A stretch of DNA of 61,974 nucleotides from Hydrotalea sp. GTDB lineage: Bacteria > Bacteroidota > Bacteroidia > Chitinophagales > Chitinophagaceae. Below are positions 18,283 through 27,981 of this stretch, in pieces; positions within the stretch are counted from its first letter, which is position 1; the number at the start of each line of letters is the position of its first letter. The translations under genes and the position numbers were made by a program. The notes beneath the pieces are model-generated. The model worked only from the letters and a program-made list of their open reading frames with translations, was not told the origin of the DNA and searched no databases. The stretch is from NCBI GenBank assembly GCA_027364735.1, contig DAHXOT010000013.1, positions 1-61,974 of the forward strand. The letters are read 5' to 3'.

Positions 18283-20070
18283 ATGATAACAATTAAGCGC
18301 CTATTTGATGCTGTAGAGCATCAATTAAACAATTTTCCTAAAGCCAATATGCTTTCTGCAAAAGAAAATGGGCAATGGAAAAGTTACAGTACCCAAGAAG
18401 TTGCAACTATTGTAAATAAGTTTAGTGCGGGTTTAATTGAATTGGGCATAAGTGGCAACGATTTTACTACCGAAGGCAGCGACAAAATTGCTATCATTAG
18501 TAATAACAGACCAGAATGGGTTTTTACCGATTTAGCCGTTCAACAAGTTGGTGCTATTTTAGTTCCGCTATATCCAACAACTAACCCCAACGAAATTGAA
18601 TTTATTTTAAACGATGCAAAAGTTAAATACATTTTTGTAAGCAATGCAGAAATGTTTGATAAAATAAATGCCATTAAACCTAATGTAGCTTCCCTGCAAA
18701 AAATTTATTCTTTTGATAAATTAGATGGAATTAATCATTGGAGCGAAGTAACCAATGTATCTAACCAAGCTTTATTGCAACAAGTAGAAACAATTAAAAA
18801 ATCCATTCCCATCCATCATACAGCTACTATTATATATACATCGGGCACCACCGGTATTCCTAAAGGAGTGATGCTAAGTCATCAAAACATTTATTCAGAT
18901 TTAGCCTATAGCCTTAAAAGTTTACCTTTCGAAGAAACTCCCAATGCCAAAGCATTAAGTTTTTTACCATTAAATCACATATTCGAAAAAATAATTACTT
19001 ACATCTATCTATACTCGGGTATTGGTATTTATTATGCCGAAAGTTTAGAAACTATTGGAGATAATTTGCGAGAAGTAAAACCCAATGTTTTTACTACAGT
19101 ACCTCGGTTATTAGAAAAAGTATTTGAACGAATAATGCTTGCAGGAAGCCATTTAACAGGTTTAAAAAAGAAACTGTTTTTTTGGGCAGTTGCTTTAGGA
19201 GAAAAATATGATAATAATATAAGTGGCGGACTTTTTTATAATATTCAATTAGCATTAGCCAATAAAATTATTTTTAAACGATGGAGAGAAGCATTAGGTA
19301 ATAATATAGATTTTATTATTACGGGCGGAGCTGCCTGCCAAACCAAGTTATTACGCATTTTTAATGCCGCTCAAATACCCGTATTTGAAGGATATGGCCC
19401 AACGGAAAATAGCCCTGTTATTTGTATCAACCGAAAAGAGAAAGGAGGAATGAAGTTTGGAACAGTTGGCCCTCCTATAGAAGGTATTGAAGTAAAAATT
19501 GAGGAAGATGGAGAAATTTGTGTAAAAGGAACTACTGTAATGCAAGGATATTATAAACGCCCCGATTTAACTGCCGAAACTATTATAGATGGTTGGTTAC
19601 ATACCGGAGATATTGGTGAATGGGTAGATGGAAAATTTATTAAAATAACCGATAGAAAAAAGGAGCTCTTTAAAACAAGTGGCGGCAAATATGTTGCTCC
19701 ACAACCTATTGAAAATAAGTGCAAAGAAAATCCTTATATAGAGCAACTGATTATTATTGGTGCCGATAAAAAATTTGTTTCGGCATTAATTGTTCCTGCA
19801 TTTGCTCATTTGCATTTGTGGATGAAACAAAAAAATATTGTATGCACTAATGAAGAAGCAGTTACCAATAAAGAAATACTATCTTTCTATCAAGAAATAA
19901 TTGATTCTATTAATCCGCTATTTAATCATGTAGAGCAAATTAAAAGGTTTGAATTATTACCTAAAGATTGGAGTGTGGAAGGAGGAGAATTAACGCCTAA
20001 ATTAAGTTTAAAGCGTAAAGTAATAATGGAAAAATACAAATCGCTTATCGAAAAAATGTACGAAGTATAA
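18283..20070 (+). CDS. Long-chain acyl-CoA synthetase (AMP-forming)
   Basis: Activates fatty acids with ATP and CoA. The 595 residues contain the AMP-binding P-loop IIYTSGTTGIPKGVMLSH, the A5 motif EGYGPTENSPV, the A7 motif GWLHTGDIGEW and the A8/A10 region ITDRKKELFKTSGGKYVAPQ. The length and the LFKTSGGKYVAPQPIEN ending match the FadD15-type long-chain ligases of Bacteroidota. The ATG at 18283 is preferred over a TTG two codons upstream. It is likely a single gene, about 90 bases after the TPR gene. Confidence 0.93.
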   Translation: MITIKRLFDAVEHQLNNFPKANMLSAKENGQWKSYSTQEVATIVNKFSAGLIELGISGNDFTTEGSDKIAIISNNRPEWVFTDLAVQQVGAILVPLYPTTNPNEIEFILNDAKVKYIFVSNAEMFDKINAIKPNVASLQKIYSFDKLDGINHWSEVTNVSNQALLQQVETIKKSIPIHHTATIIYTSGTTGIPKGVMLSHQNIYSDLAYSLKSLPFEETPNAKALSFLPLNHIFEKIITYIYLYSGIGIYYAESLETIGDNLREVKPNVFTTVPRLLEKVFERIMLAGSHLTGLKKKLFFWAVALGEKYDNNISGGLFYNIQLALANKIIFKRWREALGNNIDFIITGGAACQTKLLRIFNAAQIPVFEGYGPTENSPVICINRKEKGGMKFGTVGPPIEGIEVKIEEDGEICVKGTTVMQGYYKRPDLTAETIIDGWLHTGDIGEWVDGKFIKITDRKKELFKTSGGKYVAPQPIENKCKENPYIEQLIIIGADKKFVSALIVPAFAHLHLWMKQKNIVCTNEEAVTNKEILSFYQEIIDSINPLFNHVEQIKRFELLPKDWSVEGGELTPKLSLKRKVIMEKYKSLIEKMYEV

Positions 20071-20080
20071 CAACATTTCT

Positions 20081-20161
20081 CTCAGTTATTTTGGCTATTG
20101 CATTTGTTAAAAATTGGTATTATTTTACCAAGGAAATCAATCATCAACCTAAATAACTGAG
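20081..20161. repeat. 11-base inverted repeat in the acyl-CoA synthetase/cytochrome intergenic region
   Basis: CTCAGTTATTT (20081-20091) is the exact reverse complement of AAATAACTGAG (20151-20161), separated by 59 bases. The second arm ends one base before the ATG of the cytochrome gene. The role is unknown; it could fold the leader of that mRNA. Confidence 0.45.
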
Positions 20162-20162
20162 T

Positions 20163-21137
20163 ATGAAAAAAATACTTAAGGCTTTATTGTATTTAATACT
20201 ATTTATTGCAATATTAGCCGCGGCTGCACTAAGCTATATTTATTTCTTTTTGCCAAAAGTTGGTAAAGCACCCGATTTTACCATTAAAAAAACCTCTGAA
20301 AGAATTGAACGTGGTCGTTATTTGGCTAACCATGTTACAGTTTGTATTGATTGCCATTCTACCAGAGATTGGTCTCTTTTTGCGGGGCCAATAATTAACG
20401 GTACTGAAGGTTCAGGAGGAGAAACATTCGATCACCGATTTGGTTTTCCGGGTTCTTTTTATTCAAGAAATATTACTCCCTATAAAATTGCTTCATGGTC
20501 TGATGGTGAAATATTCAGATTAATTACAACTGGTGTAAATAAAAATGGTAAAGCTATGTTTCCAATTATGCCGTATAAATACTACGGGCAATTAGATAAA
20601 GAAGATATTTATTCAATAATTGCTTACATTAGAACTTTACCCGAAATTAAAAAAGATATTCCTTCCTCTAAACCCGATTTTCCTTTTAGCTTAATCATTA
20701 ATACCATTCCCCAAAAAGCTAACTTACATGCTAAACCGTTAGAATCCGATACTATTAATTATGGCAAATACTTAGTAACAGCTTCTGCCTGTGTTGAGTG
20801 CCATACACAAGTAAAGAATGGTCAAATTATTGCGGGGCTTGAATTTAGTGGGGGAAGAGAATTTGCTATGCCTTCAGGTATAATAAGATCGGCTAATATT
20901 ACACCTGATAAAACAGGAATTGGAGAATGGACATCAGAACAATTTGTTAAACGATTTACAATGTATCAGGATACTTCTTATCATCCCCAAAAATTAAAGG
21001 AAAACGACTTTAATTCTGTTATGCCATGGATGATGTATTCGGGCATGAAAAAATCAGATCTTTTAGCCATTTATACTTATTTAAAAACGGTTAAACCCAT
21101 AACAAATCGGGTGATAAAATTTACGCCAAAGTCATAA
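20163..21137 (+). CDS. Membrane-anchored di-heme cytochrome c
   Basis: 324 residues: an N-terminal hydrophobic anchor (LKALLYLILFIAILAAAALS) and two c-type heme motifs, CIDCH (around residue 63) and CVECH (around residue 208), each in a domain of about 140 residues. Each domain has a possible methionine ligand (AMFPIMPYKYYG; SVMPWMMYSG). The arrangement resembles the cytochrome subunits of periplasmic dehydrogenases, yet no dehydrogenase is adjacent, so its electron donor is unknown. A strong hairpin follows. Confidence 0.88.
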   Translation: MKKILKALLYLILFIAILAAAALSYIYFFLPKVGKAPDFTIKKTSERIERGRYLANHVTVCIDCHSTRDWSLFAGPIINGTEGSGGETFDHRFGFPGSFYSRNITPYKIASWSDGEIFRLITTGVNKNGKAMFPIMPYKYYGQLDKEDIYSIIAYIRTLPEIKKDIPSSKPDFPFSLIINTIPQKANLHAKPLESDTINYGKYLVTASACVECHTQVKNGQIIAGLEFSGGREFAMPSGIIRSANITPDKTGIGEWTSEQFVKRFTMYQDTSYHPQKLKENDFNSVMPWMMYSGMKKSDLLAIYTYLKTVKPITNRVIKFTPKS

Positions 21138-21140
21138 TAA

Positions 21141-21176
21141 AGAAAGGCTTCAAAAAAATTTGAAGCCTTTCTTATT
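21141..21176. terminator. Bidirectional terminator between convergent cytochrome and amidohydrolase genes
   Basis: AGAAAGGCTTCAAA (21141-21154) pairs perfectly with TTTGAAGCCTTTCT (21159-21172), a 14-base stem with a 4-base loop. It lies directly between two convergent stop codons. Confidence 0.88.
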
Positions 21177-22779
21177 ACATACCGGGTTGTTTTAATTGCC
21201 AGCCTGTTTTAGCTTTTTCGGTATCAACTATTTTTTTTACATCGGCTAATAATTTTTTTGAATTATATATTATGCCATCTTTAATAGTATATAATACGCC
21301 GCCTATTCTGGTTATTTTATTATCGTCGGTTAAATGAATAGCACCAGTGCCATAAAGAACCTGAAGATTTTGTAAGGGATTGGCATTGATGATAATAATA
21401 TCGGCCAATTTACCTACTTCAACACTACCAATTTCTTTATCGGCACCTAATGCTTGTGCACCATATAATGTTGCCGACCGAATTACTTCTAATGGATGAA
21501 AACCCGCTTCACGTAAAAGTTCTAATTCGCGAATGTAACCAAAGCCATAAGTTTCATAAATATATCCGTTATCACTTCCGGTGGTTACACGGCCACCGCG
21601 GTTTTTATATTCATTTACAAATGTCATCCATAACCGATAATTATTTTTCCATTCAACTTCTTGTTCTGTTCCCCAACTTTGCCAAAAAGAGCCGTGCGAT
21701 TCTCTACTTGGTTCATAATATTTCCAAAGAGAAGGAAGTGTATATATTTCGTGCCATTCGGCTCTTCTTGCTCTTTGTAAATCTCTTGTAGCATCGTAAA
21801 TATTAAAAGTAGGGTCAATGGTAAAGTCTAAGGATAACAATTCGTTCATCACTTTATTCCATTTTTCCGAATAAGGTGGTGCTGCTTGTTTCCATAATTT
21901 ACCTGCTTCTTCAAAGCGTTTTTGTTCGTCGGTATAATTATAATCGGCCGGATAATTTTGAATGGTTTTATCGGTAAATAAGGCTTCGGGCAAACCATAC
22001 CAATGTTCCATACTGGTTAATCCTGCATGTGCAGAATTTAAAACATTCCATCGGGTAACATCTAATTGGGCATGATGGCAACAAGAGCGTAACCCTAATC
22101 GTTTATTTTCTCTTATTGCAGCATCCATTACTTCGGGACTTGCACCAAAAAATTTAATTCCATCGGCACCATTTTTAGCATTTTGATCCACCCATTCTTT
22201 TGCATCATCGGCAGTAACAATAGGTTTTTTACTACCCATGCCAAATGCGGTATACGCAAAAATTCTTGGAGCGGTAATTAAGTTGGCAGTACTTTTTTTC
22301 TTTTCATCTAAAACCCAATCTAACCCATTTCCGCAGGATGGGTCTCTAATGGTTGTAATGCCATGTGCCATCCATAATTTAAAAACATATTCTGCAGGCG
22401 TACCTTGTTCAACTCCGCCAATATGCCCATGCATATCAATAAATCCGGGCAATGCATACATGCCATCACAGTTCAGTTCTTTTCCGCCTTCTTTTAGTTT
22501 GGGTCTTCTCTCGGGGTTAATAGGTGCACCCACATTTCCAATCATAGCAATTTTAGTGATACGATTATTTTCAACTACAATATCAACAGGTCCAAATGGT
22601 GGTGTTCCTGTTCCGTTAATTAAAGTAACTCCTCTAATAATTAGTTGAGGGTATGGCCCATCTCCTTCTTTTTTTTCAGGGGCTTTAGCAATTTGTGCAA
22701 TAGCAATATGGCCTAATGTAATAACTAATACAACCGAAAAAATAATTCGATTAAATGGCTGTTTATTTAATTGCAACAT
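21175..22779 (-). CDS. Exported amidohydrolase (imidazolonepropionase-like)
   Basis: 534 residues with an N-terminal signal (IIFSVVLVITLGHIAIAQ). Metal-dependent hydrolase signatures are present: GFIDMHGHIGG (first HxH metal ligands), a lysine candidate in GADGIKFFG, SCCHHAQ, HAGLTSMEHWYG and TGSDNGYIYETYGFG. The family hydrolyses cyclic amides and dipeptides; the substrate here is unknown. The closest type is the secreted prolidase-like/imidazolonepropionase-like group found in Bacteroidota. An SDR gene is just upstream on the same strand (32 bases), possibly cotranscribed. Confidence 0.88.
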   Translation of the reverse strand: MLQLNKQPFNRIIFSVVLVITLGHIAIAQIAKAPEKKEGDGPYPQLIIRGVTLINGTGTPPFGPVDIVVENNRITKIAMIGNVGAPINPERRPKLKEGGKELNCDGMYALPGFIDMHGHIGGVEQGTPAEYVFKLWMAHGITTIRDPSCGNGLDWVLDEKKKSTANLITAPRIFAYTAFGMGSKKPIVTADDAKEWVDQNAKNGADGIKFFGASPEVMDAAIRENKRLGLRSCCHHAQLDVTRWNVLNSAHAGLTSMEHWYGLPEALFTDKTIQNYPADYNYTDEQKRFEEAGKLWKQAAPPYSEKWNKVMNELLSLDFTIDPTFNIYDATRDLQRARRAEWHEIYTLPSLWKYYEPSRESHGSFWQSWGTEQEVEWKNNYRLWMTFVNEYKNRGGRVTTGSDNGYIYETYGFGYIRELELLREAGFHPLEVIRSATLYGAQALGADKEIGSVEVGKLADIIIINANPLQNLQVLYGTGAIHLTDDNKITRIGGVLYTIKDGIIYNSKKLLADVKKIVDTEKAKTGWQLKQPGM

Positions 22780-22811
22780 ATTATTTGAATTAATGATAAA
22801 AAATAATTGCT

Positions 22812-23588
22812 TTAGCCAAATATACTTTTTATTGAACCTCCATCAATACTAAATGTTTGACCGGTAATAAATTTTGAAACCGGACTTAATAGCCAAGTTG
22901 CCAGTGAAGCAAAGTCTTCTGCATTACCTAAAATACCCAAAGGAATTTCTTGTATACCTTGTTTTTTTACTTCTTCAATAGGCAAACCTGTTTGTTCGCT
23001 TTTTTTTATGTGTAAGCGAGTAATAGCGGGAGTATCATGTGCTCCGGGTGCAATAATATTTAAGGTGATACCACTTTTAGATATTTCTTGTGCCAATGTT
23101 TTAGCAAAGCCAACAACTCCCAATCTTAAAGCAGTACTTAATACCAAATTTTCTATAGGTTGTTTAATAGAAGAACTTTCTATAAAAAGAATTCTGCCAT
23201 AATGATAAGGCATCATTTCCTGCACAAAAGCTTGTACAAATGCTACTTTCCAACGAAGAATATTTTTATAAGCTTCATCCCAATCGGTAATAGTTGTTTC
23301 TAAAACGGTTTTAGCAGGAGGGCCACTTGCATTCACTAAAATGCCAGATAATTGTCTTGTGCCTATTGTATGTTTAATGGTTTGTATTAAAGAAATATCG
23401 GTAATATCTCCACTTACAATTTCAATTTGCGAGGGCGCAGTTAGTTGCAATTTTTTTAATCTTTCTTCATTTCTTGCAATTGCAATTATAATAGCTCCTT
23501 CGGCAATTAATGCTTCTGCAACAGCTTTACCCAATCCCGATGTTGCACCACTTACAATAAAAAGCCGGTTAGAAATATGTAAATTCAT
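22812..23588 (-). CDS. Atypical SDR-family oxidoreductase (BKR-like) lacking the YxxxK motif
   Basis: 258 residues from ATG 23588 (the frame extends 24 codons further upstream without a better start). The Rossmann fold has the usual GATSGLGKAVAEAL glycine motif and an NASGPPA segment in place of NNAG. Where classical SDRs carry YxxxK the sequence reads NLVLSTALRLGVVGFAKTLA: no Tyr or Lys at those places. This matches the described 'BKR-like SDR-like' subgroup whose catalytic tetrad is imperfect. Its reaction is unknown. Confidence 0.82.
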   Translation of the reverse strand: MNLHISNRLFIVSGATSGLGKAVAEALIAEGAIIIAIARNEERLKKLQLTAPSQIEIVSGDITDISLIQTIKHTIGTRQLSGILVNASGPPAKTVLETTITDWDEAYKNILRWKVAFVQAFVQEMMPYHYGRILFIESSSIKQPIENLVLSTALRLGVVGFAKTLAQEISKSGITLNIIAPGAHDTPAITRLHIKKSEQTGLPIEEVKKQGIQEIPLGILGNAEDFASLATWLLSPVSKFITGQTFSIDGGSIKSIFG

Positions 23589-23717
23589 AAATATTTTTTG
23601 TTGAATGATTTTACAAAGGTAATAATCAAGGATATTTATAGGTAAATACGCAAGCAGCAAATAAATGGCGGATGATTATCATACTGATGTAAATGTTGTT
23701 TTAAAACGTTGAAGAAA

Positions 23718-26700
23718 ATGAAGGGTAAAAAAATTATACTGTTAATACTGGTATTTGTTGTTGTATCTAAAATACATGTACAGGCACAAACCGATACCTC
23801 TTTTTGGTTTGCCGCACCGGCAATAACACCAAGCCACGAGAATACACCTATTGTAATACGATTGTCTTCATACAGTACTGCTGCAGATGTAACAATCAGC
23901 GAACCCACAAATCCATCTTTCCTTCCATATACCATTCATTTAAATGCATACGATGTAAAAACGGTAGACCTTACATCGCAAATAAATATGGTTGAAAACA
24001 AACCGGCTTATTCAGTTTTAAACTATGGTATTCACATACAAGCTACCGCTAATATTTCTGCCTATTATGAAGAAGGCAAATATGCAAATCCAGAAATATT
24101 TCCTTTAAAAGGTAATGTGGGCGAAGGAACAAACTTCTTAATTCCGGCACAAACAAGATTTGGCGATTGGGCCGGATTGCCCATTCCACCGCACAATGGA
24201 TTTATTATTGTAGCTACACAAGATAATACCAGTGTTACTATTACTTTATCTCAAAATGCAAATACACATACTGCCAATACACCATTTACAATTGTTTTAA
24301 ATAAAGGACAAACCTATACTGTAATTGCAGATGGCACTATTGCATCAGCACATCTCGGCGGAAGTTTTGTTCAATCTGATAAACCAATTAGCATAACGAT
24401 ATACGATGATTCGGTTGATGCAATAACGGTATGTAGCAGTTGCCCATGCAAAGATTTAATTGGCGATCAAATTGTGCCAATAAATAGAACAGGGCAAGAA
24501 TATATTATTGTGAGAGGAGATTTGGCGGTGCCTACCACCGGCGATTATTATTATATATGGGCAACAGAAGATAATACTACTATTTCGGTAGATGGGGTAT
24601 TGGTAACAACTATTAACAAAGGAAAATCGTACGAAGGAATATTAACTGAAGAATCATCCTACATTGTTACCAATAAAAATGTGTATGTATATCAATTAAC
24701 AGGCGTTAATTGCGAAATGGCCTCTACCAATTTGCCCAGTATTAATTGTACAGGCTCTCAATTAGTTTCTTTTGTAAGATCTACTAACGAAACTTTTCAA
24801 TTGAATCTTTTATCCAAAGCTGCCGATATTGGTAATTTTTTGCTTAATGGTCAAGCTAATATTATTACCGCCAATATGTTCAATCCCGTTCCCGGTACTA
24901 ATAAAGCTTGGTATGCTGCAAGAATTACATCGAGTAATTTAAATAATATTGATACTTATTTTCCTGCAGGAGGGGCTTCTGTTGTGTCTAACACTACCGG
25001 TTTATTTCATTTAGGTTTCTTAAATGGCGGACTAACAACCGGCTCAAGATTTGGTTATTTTTCTAATTATTCAACAGTGCATACTTATCCTACTATAGCA
25101 TCTGTTTCAACCTGTTTTGGATCGAGTATTCAGTTAACATCAAATTTTATTTCAGGGGCAAATTATTCATGGACTGGCCCTAATAATTTTAAAAGTTCTG
25201 CTTATAATCCTGTTATTAATAAAGCAACTTTAGTTAATACAGGTACTTATTATTTATCCACCAATATTGCCGGATGTGGTGTTTCTTTTGATAGTGTTTG
25301 GTTGGCAGTTCATCCTTTGCCAACTATTGCATTTAGCAAGTCGTTAGATACGGTTTGTTTTGGCAATTCTAAAAATATACCATTTACACTTACAGGAACA
25401 TCTCCATGGAAATTAATGTATAGTGATGGACAATTAACAGATACCTTAAAAAAAATTACTTCTGCCTCATCTTATTTTACAGCAAAGCCTACAACTAAAA
25501 CAATTTATACTGTTTTAAATATTATAGATTCGAATAGTTGCGCAATGAGTAATATACCTACCGCAACCAATTTCGATACGCTTTTAGTAAACCCATTGCC
25601 TGTAGCAAATTTTAATTATTCATTACCCAATTGTGTAGGAAAGCAAATTAACTTTTTGGATAGTTCTATTACTTATTTAGATACACTTACGCATTGGTAT
25701 TGGATAATAGGCAATAAGGATACCATACAACAAACCAATAAAACTGCATTTGCCGAAAAATTTTCTTCCTGGGGAAATTATTCTGTTAAGCTCGCAGTTC
25801 AATCTGCTATGGGTTGTAAAAGTGATACTACTACCAAAAATATTACCGTACATCCATTACCACAATCGGCATTTCTTTTGCCCGAAGTTTGTTTAAATGA
25901 TGCATTTGCCCAATTTAGCGATGCTACTAAAATGGCCGATAGTAATTATAATGGGTTAAGCTATCAATGGAATTTTGGCGATGGGAATGCTTCTGTTTCT
26001 AATCCTAATACTTCAACAATACCTAATCCAAAGCATAAATATTCGGCAATAGGAAACTATAATGTTCAACTAATAGTGCAATCGGGTAATATGTGTATAG
26101 ATAGCATAACCAAAGTTTTTACGGTAAATGGAGATAATCCGAAAGCTAATTTTTTGCTCAATAACTTGGCAACAAAATGTACAAACGATTCGGTTAAAAT
26201 AACGAATTTATCTACTGTGGATTTTGGATCGGTTACTTGGATAAAAATTTATTGGGATTATTTGAATAACCCTAATCAATTCGATTCTATTCCTTTTCCT
26301 TCTTCAACCGGTGGAGATGTATATGCACATTTATATCCCAACTTTCGAACTGCTACTCAAACAAAAGATTTTACCATTCATTTTGTTGCTTACTCGGGAA
26401 CAACTTGTTTTAATTCAAAAGACACAATTATTACAATAGCTGCAAGTCCAATAGTTGTGTTTTCAACAATTCCAGGAATATGCTTAAATGCTCAAGCACG
26501 ACAAATTACTGAAGCAACAGAAACAAATAATATTTCTGGAAGTTTTAGTTATTATGGTAATGCAACAAGTATAGGCGGTTTATTTACACCGGCAATAGCA
26601 GGTGTTGGAACCGATACAATTAAATCGTTATTTGTTTCAAATGTAGGTTGTAGAGATTCGGCATATAATACCATAACAGTTTGGCCTTTGCCAACAGCTA

Positions 26701-27977
26701 AATGGGGTTACAGTTATCCTTCCTGCGAGAAAAAAACCATAATTTTTACGGATAGCTCTACGGCTAATTTTAGTAATATTAATACATGGAATTGGAACTT
26801 TGGTGATAGTAGTTTTATGGTTAAAAATTCGGCAATTGCTTTTAATAAAATATATAATACATGGGGTAATTATGTAGCTGTTTTAGTGGTATCAACCGAT
26901 AGTGGTTGCATTAGTAAACCCGATTCTGTTATGGTAAATATTCATCCTTTGCCAAAAGTAAATTTTGCAATGCCAGCAGTTGTTTGTTTACCGGATGGAA
27001 GAGCACAATTTACCGATTCAACCACCATTGCCGATAGCTCATCTTCCTTATTTACATATCAATGGAGTTTTGGCGATACGAGTAATATCTTAAATTCCGT
27101 ATTAAAAAATCCGGTTCATCAATATACAGCTTTGGGCAACTATCCAATTGTTTTAAAAGTTACCAGTAAAGATGGTTGCACCGATTCGTTACTTCAGCTA
27201 TTTTCAAAAATTTATCCTCAACCAAAAGCCAATTTTACAACAAGCAATACAGCGGTTTGTATTAATTCTAACATTCAGTTTACCGATGCTACCACCGGAT
27301 TTACAGATTCGGTAATTGCATGGCATTGGGATTTGGCCGAAGGATATACTGCAACATCTTCAAATCCTTACAGAATATTTGCCGATTCGGGAACTTTTCC
27401 TATTAGTTTATATGTTTTTGATGCAAAAGGTTGTATTAGCAATATTGCCAGTAAAAATGTGGTAGTTAATCCGCTGCCACATGTAACGTTGCAGCATAAT
27501 GTACTTGTATTGCAAGGTTCGGGTATTGTTTTAAAACCTGTATTTTATGCAAATAATCCTGTCAATTTTTTATGGGAACCCAATACTTATTTAGATAGTA
27601 CAACTATTGCTTATCCAACCACAACGCCTTTAGACGATATTACGTATCAACTTACTGTTACAGGAAAAGGTAATTGCAGTGCAAGCGATACGGTTTTTGT
27701 TAAGTTATTACGTAAGCCAATTATTCCTAATGCATTTTCACCAAATGGAGATGGAATTAACGATAGGTGGGAAATAAGATATTTAATAAATTACCCTAAT
27801 TGTGAAATAAAAGTTTTTGATAGAAATGGTCAACCGGTTTTTTCGTCAATAGGTTATAATATTCCTTGGGATGGAACAATTAATGGTAATCCTGTACCTA
27901 TTGGCACGTATTATTATATTATTAACCCCAAAAATGGCAGAGCAACAATGAGTGGTTCTATAACAATTATTCGATAG
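23718..27977 (+). CDS. Large secreted PKD-repeat protein with IgGFc-binding-type N-terminus and T9SS C-terminal domain
   Basis: 1419 residues from ATG 23718. Order of parts: Sec signal (IILLILVFVVVSKIHVQAQ); an N-terminal region of about 450 residues (TDTSFWFAAPAITPSHENTP onward) typical of the IgGFc-binding/adhesin-like domain; a set of immunoglobulin/PKD-type repeats with recurring YQWNFGDG, WNWNFGDS, YQWSFGDT and WHWDLAEG strands; and a final domain NAFSPNGDGINDRW ... FDRNGQPVF ... PIGTYYYII, which is the gliding-motility-associated (type B) sorting signal for type IX secretion. It is probably a surface adhesin or gliding-related protein. It converges with the LacI gene with only four bases between. 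Confidence 0.9.
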   Translation: MKGKKIILLILVFVVVSKIHVQAQTDTSFWFAAPAITPSHENTPIVIRLSSYSTAADVTISEPTNPSFLPYTIHLNAYDVKTVDLTSQINMVENKPAYSVLNYGIHIQATANISAYYEEGKYANPEIFPLKGNVGEGTNFLIPAQTRFGDWAGLPIPPHNGFIIVATQDNTSVTITLSQNANTHTANTPFTIVLNKGQTYTVIADGTIASAHLGGSFVQSDKPISITIYDDSVDAITVCSSCPCKDLIGDQIVPINRTGQEYIIVRGDLAVPTTGDYYYIWATEDNTTISVDGVLVTTINKGKSYEGILTEESSYIVTNKNVYVYQLTGVNCEMASTNLPSINCTGSQLVSFVRSTNETFQLNLLSKAADIGNFLLNGQANIITANMFNPVPGTNKAWYAARITSSNLNNIDTYFPAGGASVVSNTTGLFHLGFLNGGLTTGSRFGYFSNYSTVHTYPTIASVSTCFGSSIQLTSNFISGANYSWTGPNNFKSSAYNPVINKATLVNTGTYYLSTNIAGCGVSFDSVWLAVHPLPTIAFSKSLDTVCFGNSKNIPFTLTGTSPWKLMYSDGQLTDTLKKITSASSYFTAKPTTKTIYTVLNIIDSNSCAMSNIPTATNFDTLLVNPLPVANFNYSLPNCVGKQINFLDSSITYLDTLTHWYWIIGNKDTIQQTNKTAFAEKFSSWGNYSVKLAVQSAMGCKSDTTTKNITVHPLPQSAFLLPEVCLNDAFAQFSDATKMADSNYNGLSYQWNFGDGNASVSNPNTSTIPNPKHKYSAIGNYNVQLIVQSGNMCIDSITKVFTVNGDNPKANFLLNNLATKCTNDSVKITNLSTVDFGSVTWIKIYWDYLNNPNQFDSIPFPSSTGGDVYAHLYPNFRTATQTKDFTIHFVAYSGTTCFNSKDTIITIAASPIVVFSTIPGICLNAQARQITEATETNNISGSFSYYGNATSIGGLFTPAIAGVGTDTIKSLFVSNVGCRDSAYNTITVWPLPTAKWGYSYPSCEKKTIIFTDSSTANFSNINTWNWNFGDSSFMVKNSAIAFNKIYNTWGNYVAVLVVSTDSGCISKPDSVMVNIHPLPKVNFAMPAVVCLPDGRAQFTDSTTIADSSSSLFTYQWSFGDTSNILNSVLKNPVHQYTALGNYPIVLKVTSKDGCTDSLLQLFSKIYPQPKANFTTSNTAVCINSNIQFTDATTGFTDSVIAWHWDLAEGYTATSSNPYRIFADSGTFPISLYVFDAKGCISNIASKNVVVNPLPHVTLQHNVLVLQGSGIVLKPVFYANNPVNFLWEPNTYLDSTTIAYPTTTPLDDITYQLTVTGKGNCSASDTVFVKLLRKPIIPNAFSPNGDGINDRWEIRYLINYPNCEIKVFDRNGQPVFSSIGYNIPWDGTINGNPVPIGTYYYIINPKNGRATMSGSITIIR

Positions 27978-27981
27978 CAAT

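Noticed and set aside
22238-22648. 136-codon plus-strand frame inside the amidohydrolase gene
   Set aside because: Antisense of conserved amidohydrolase motifs; shadow frame.
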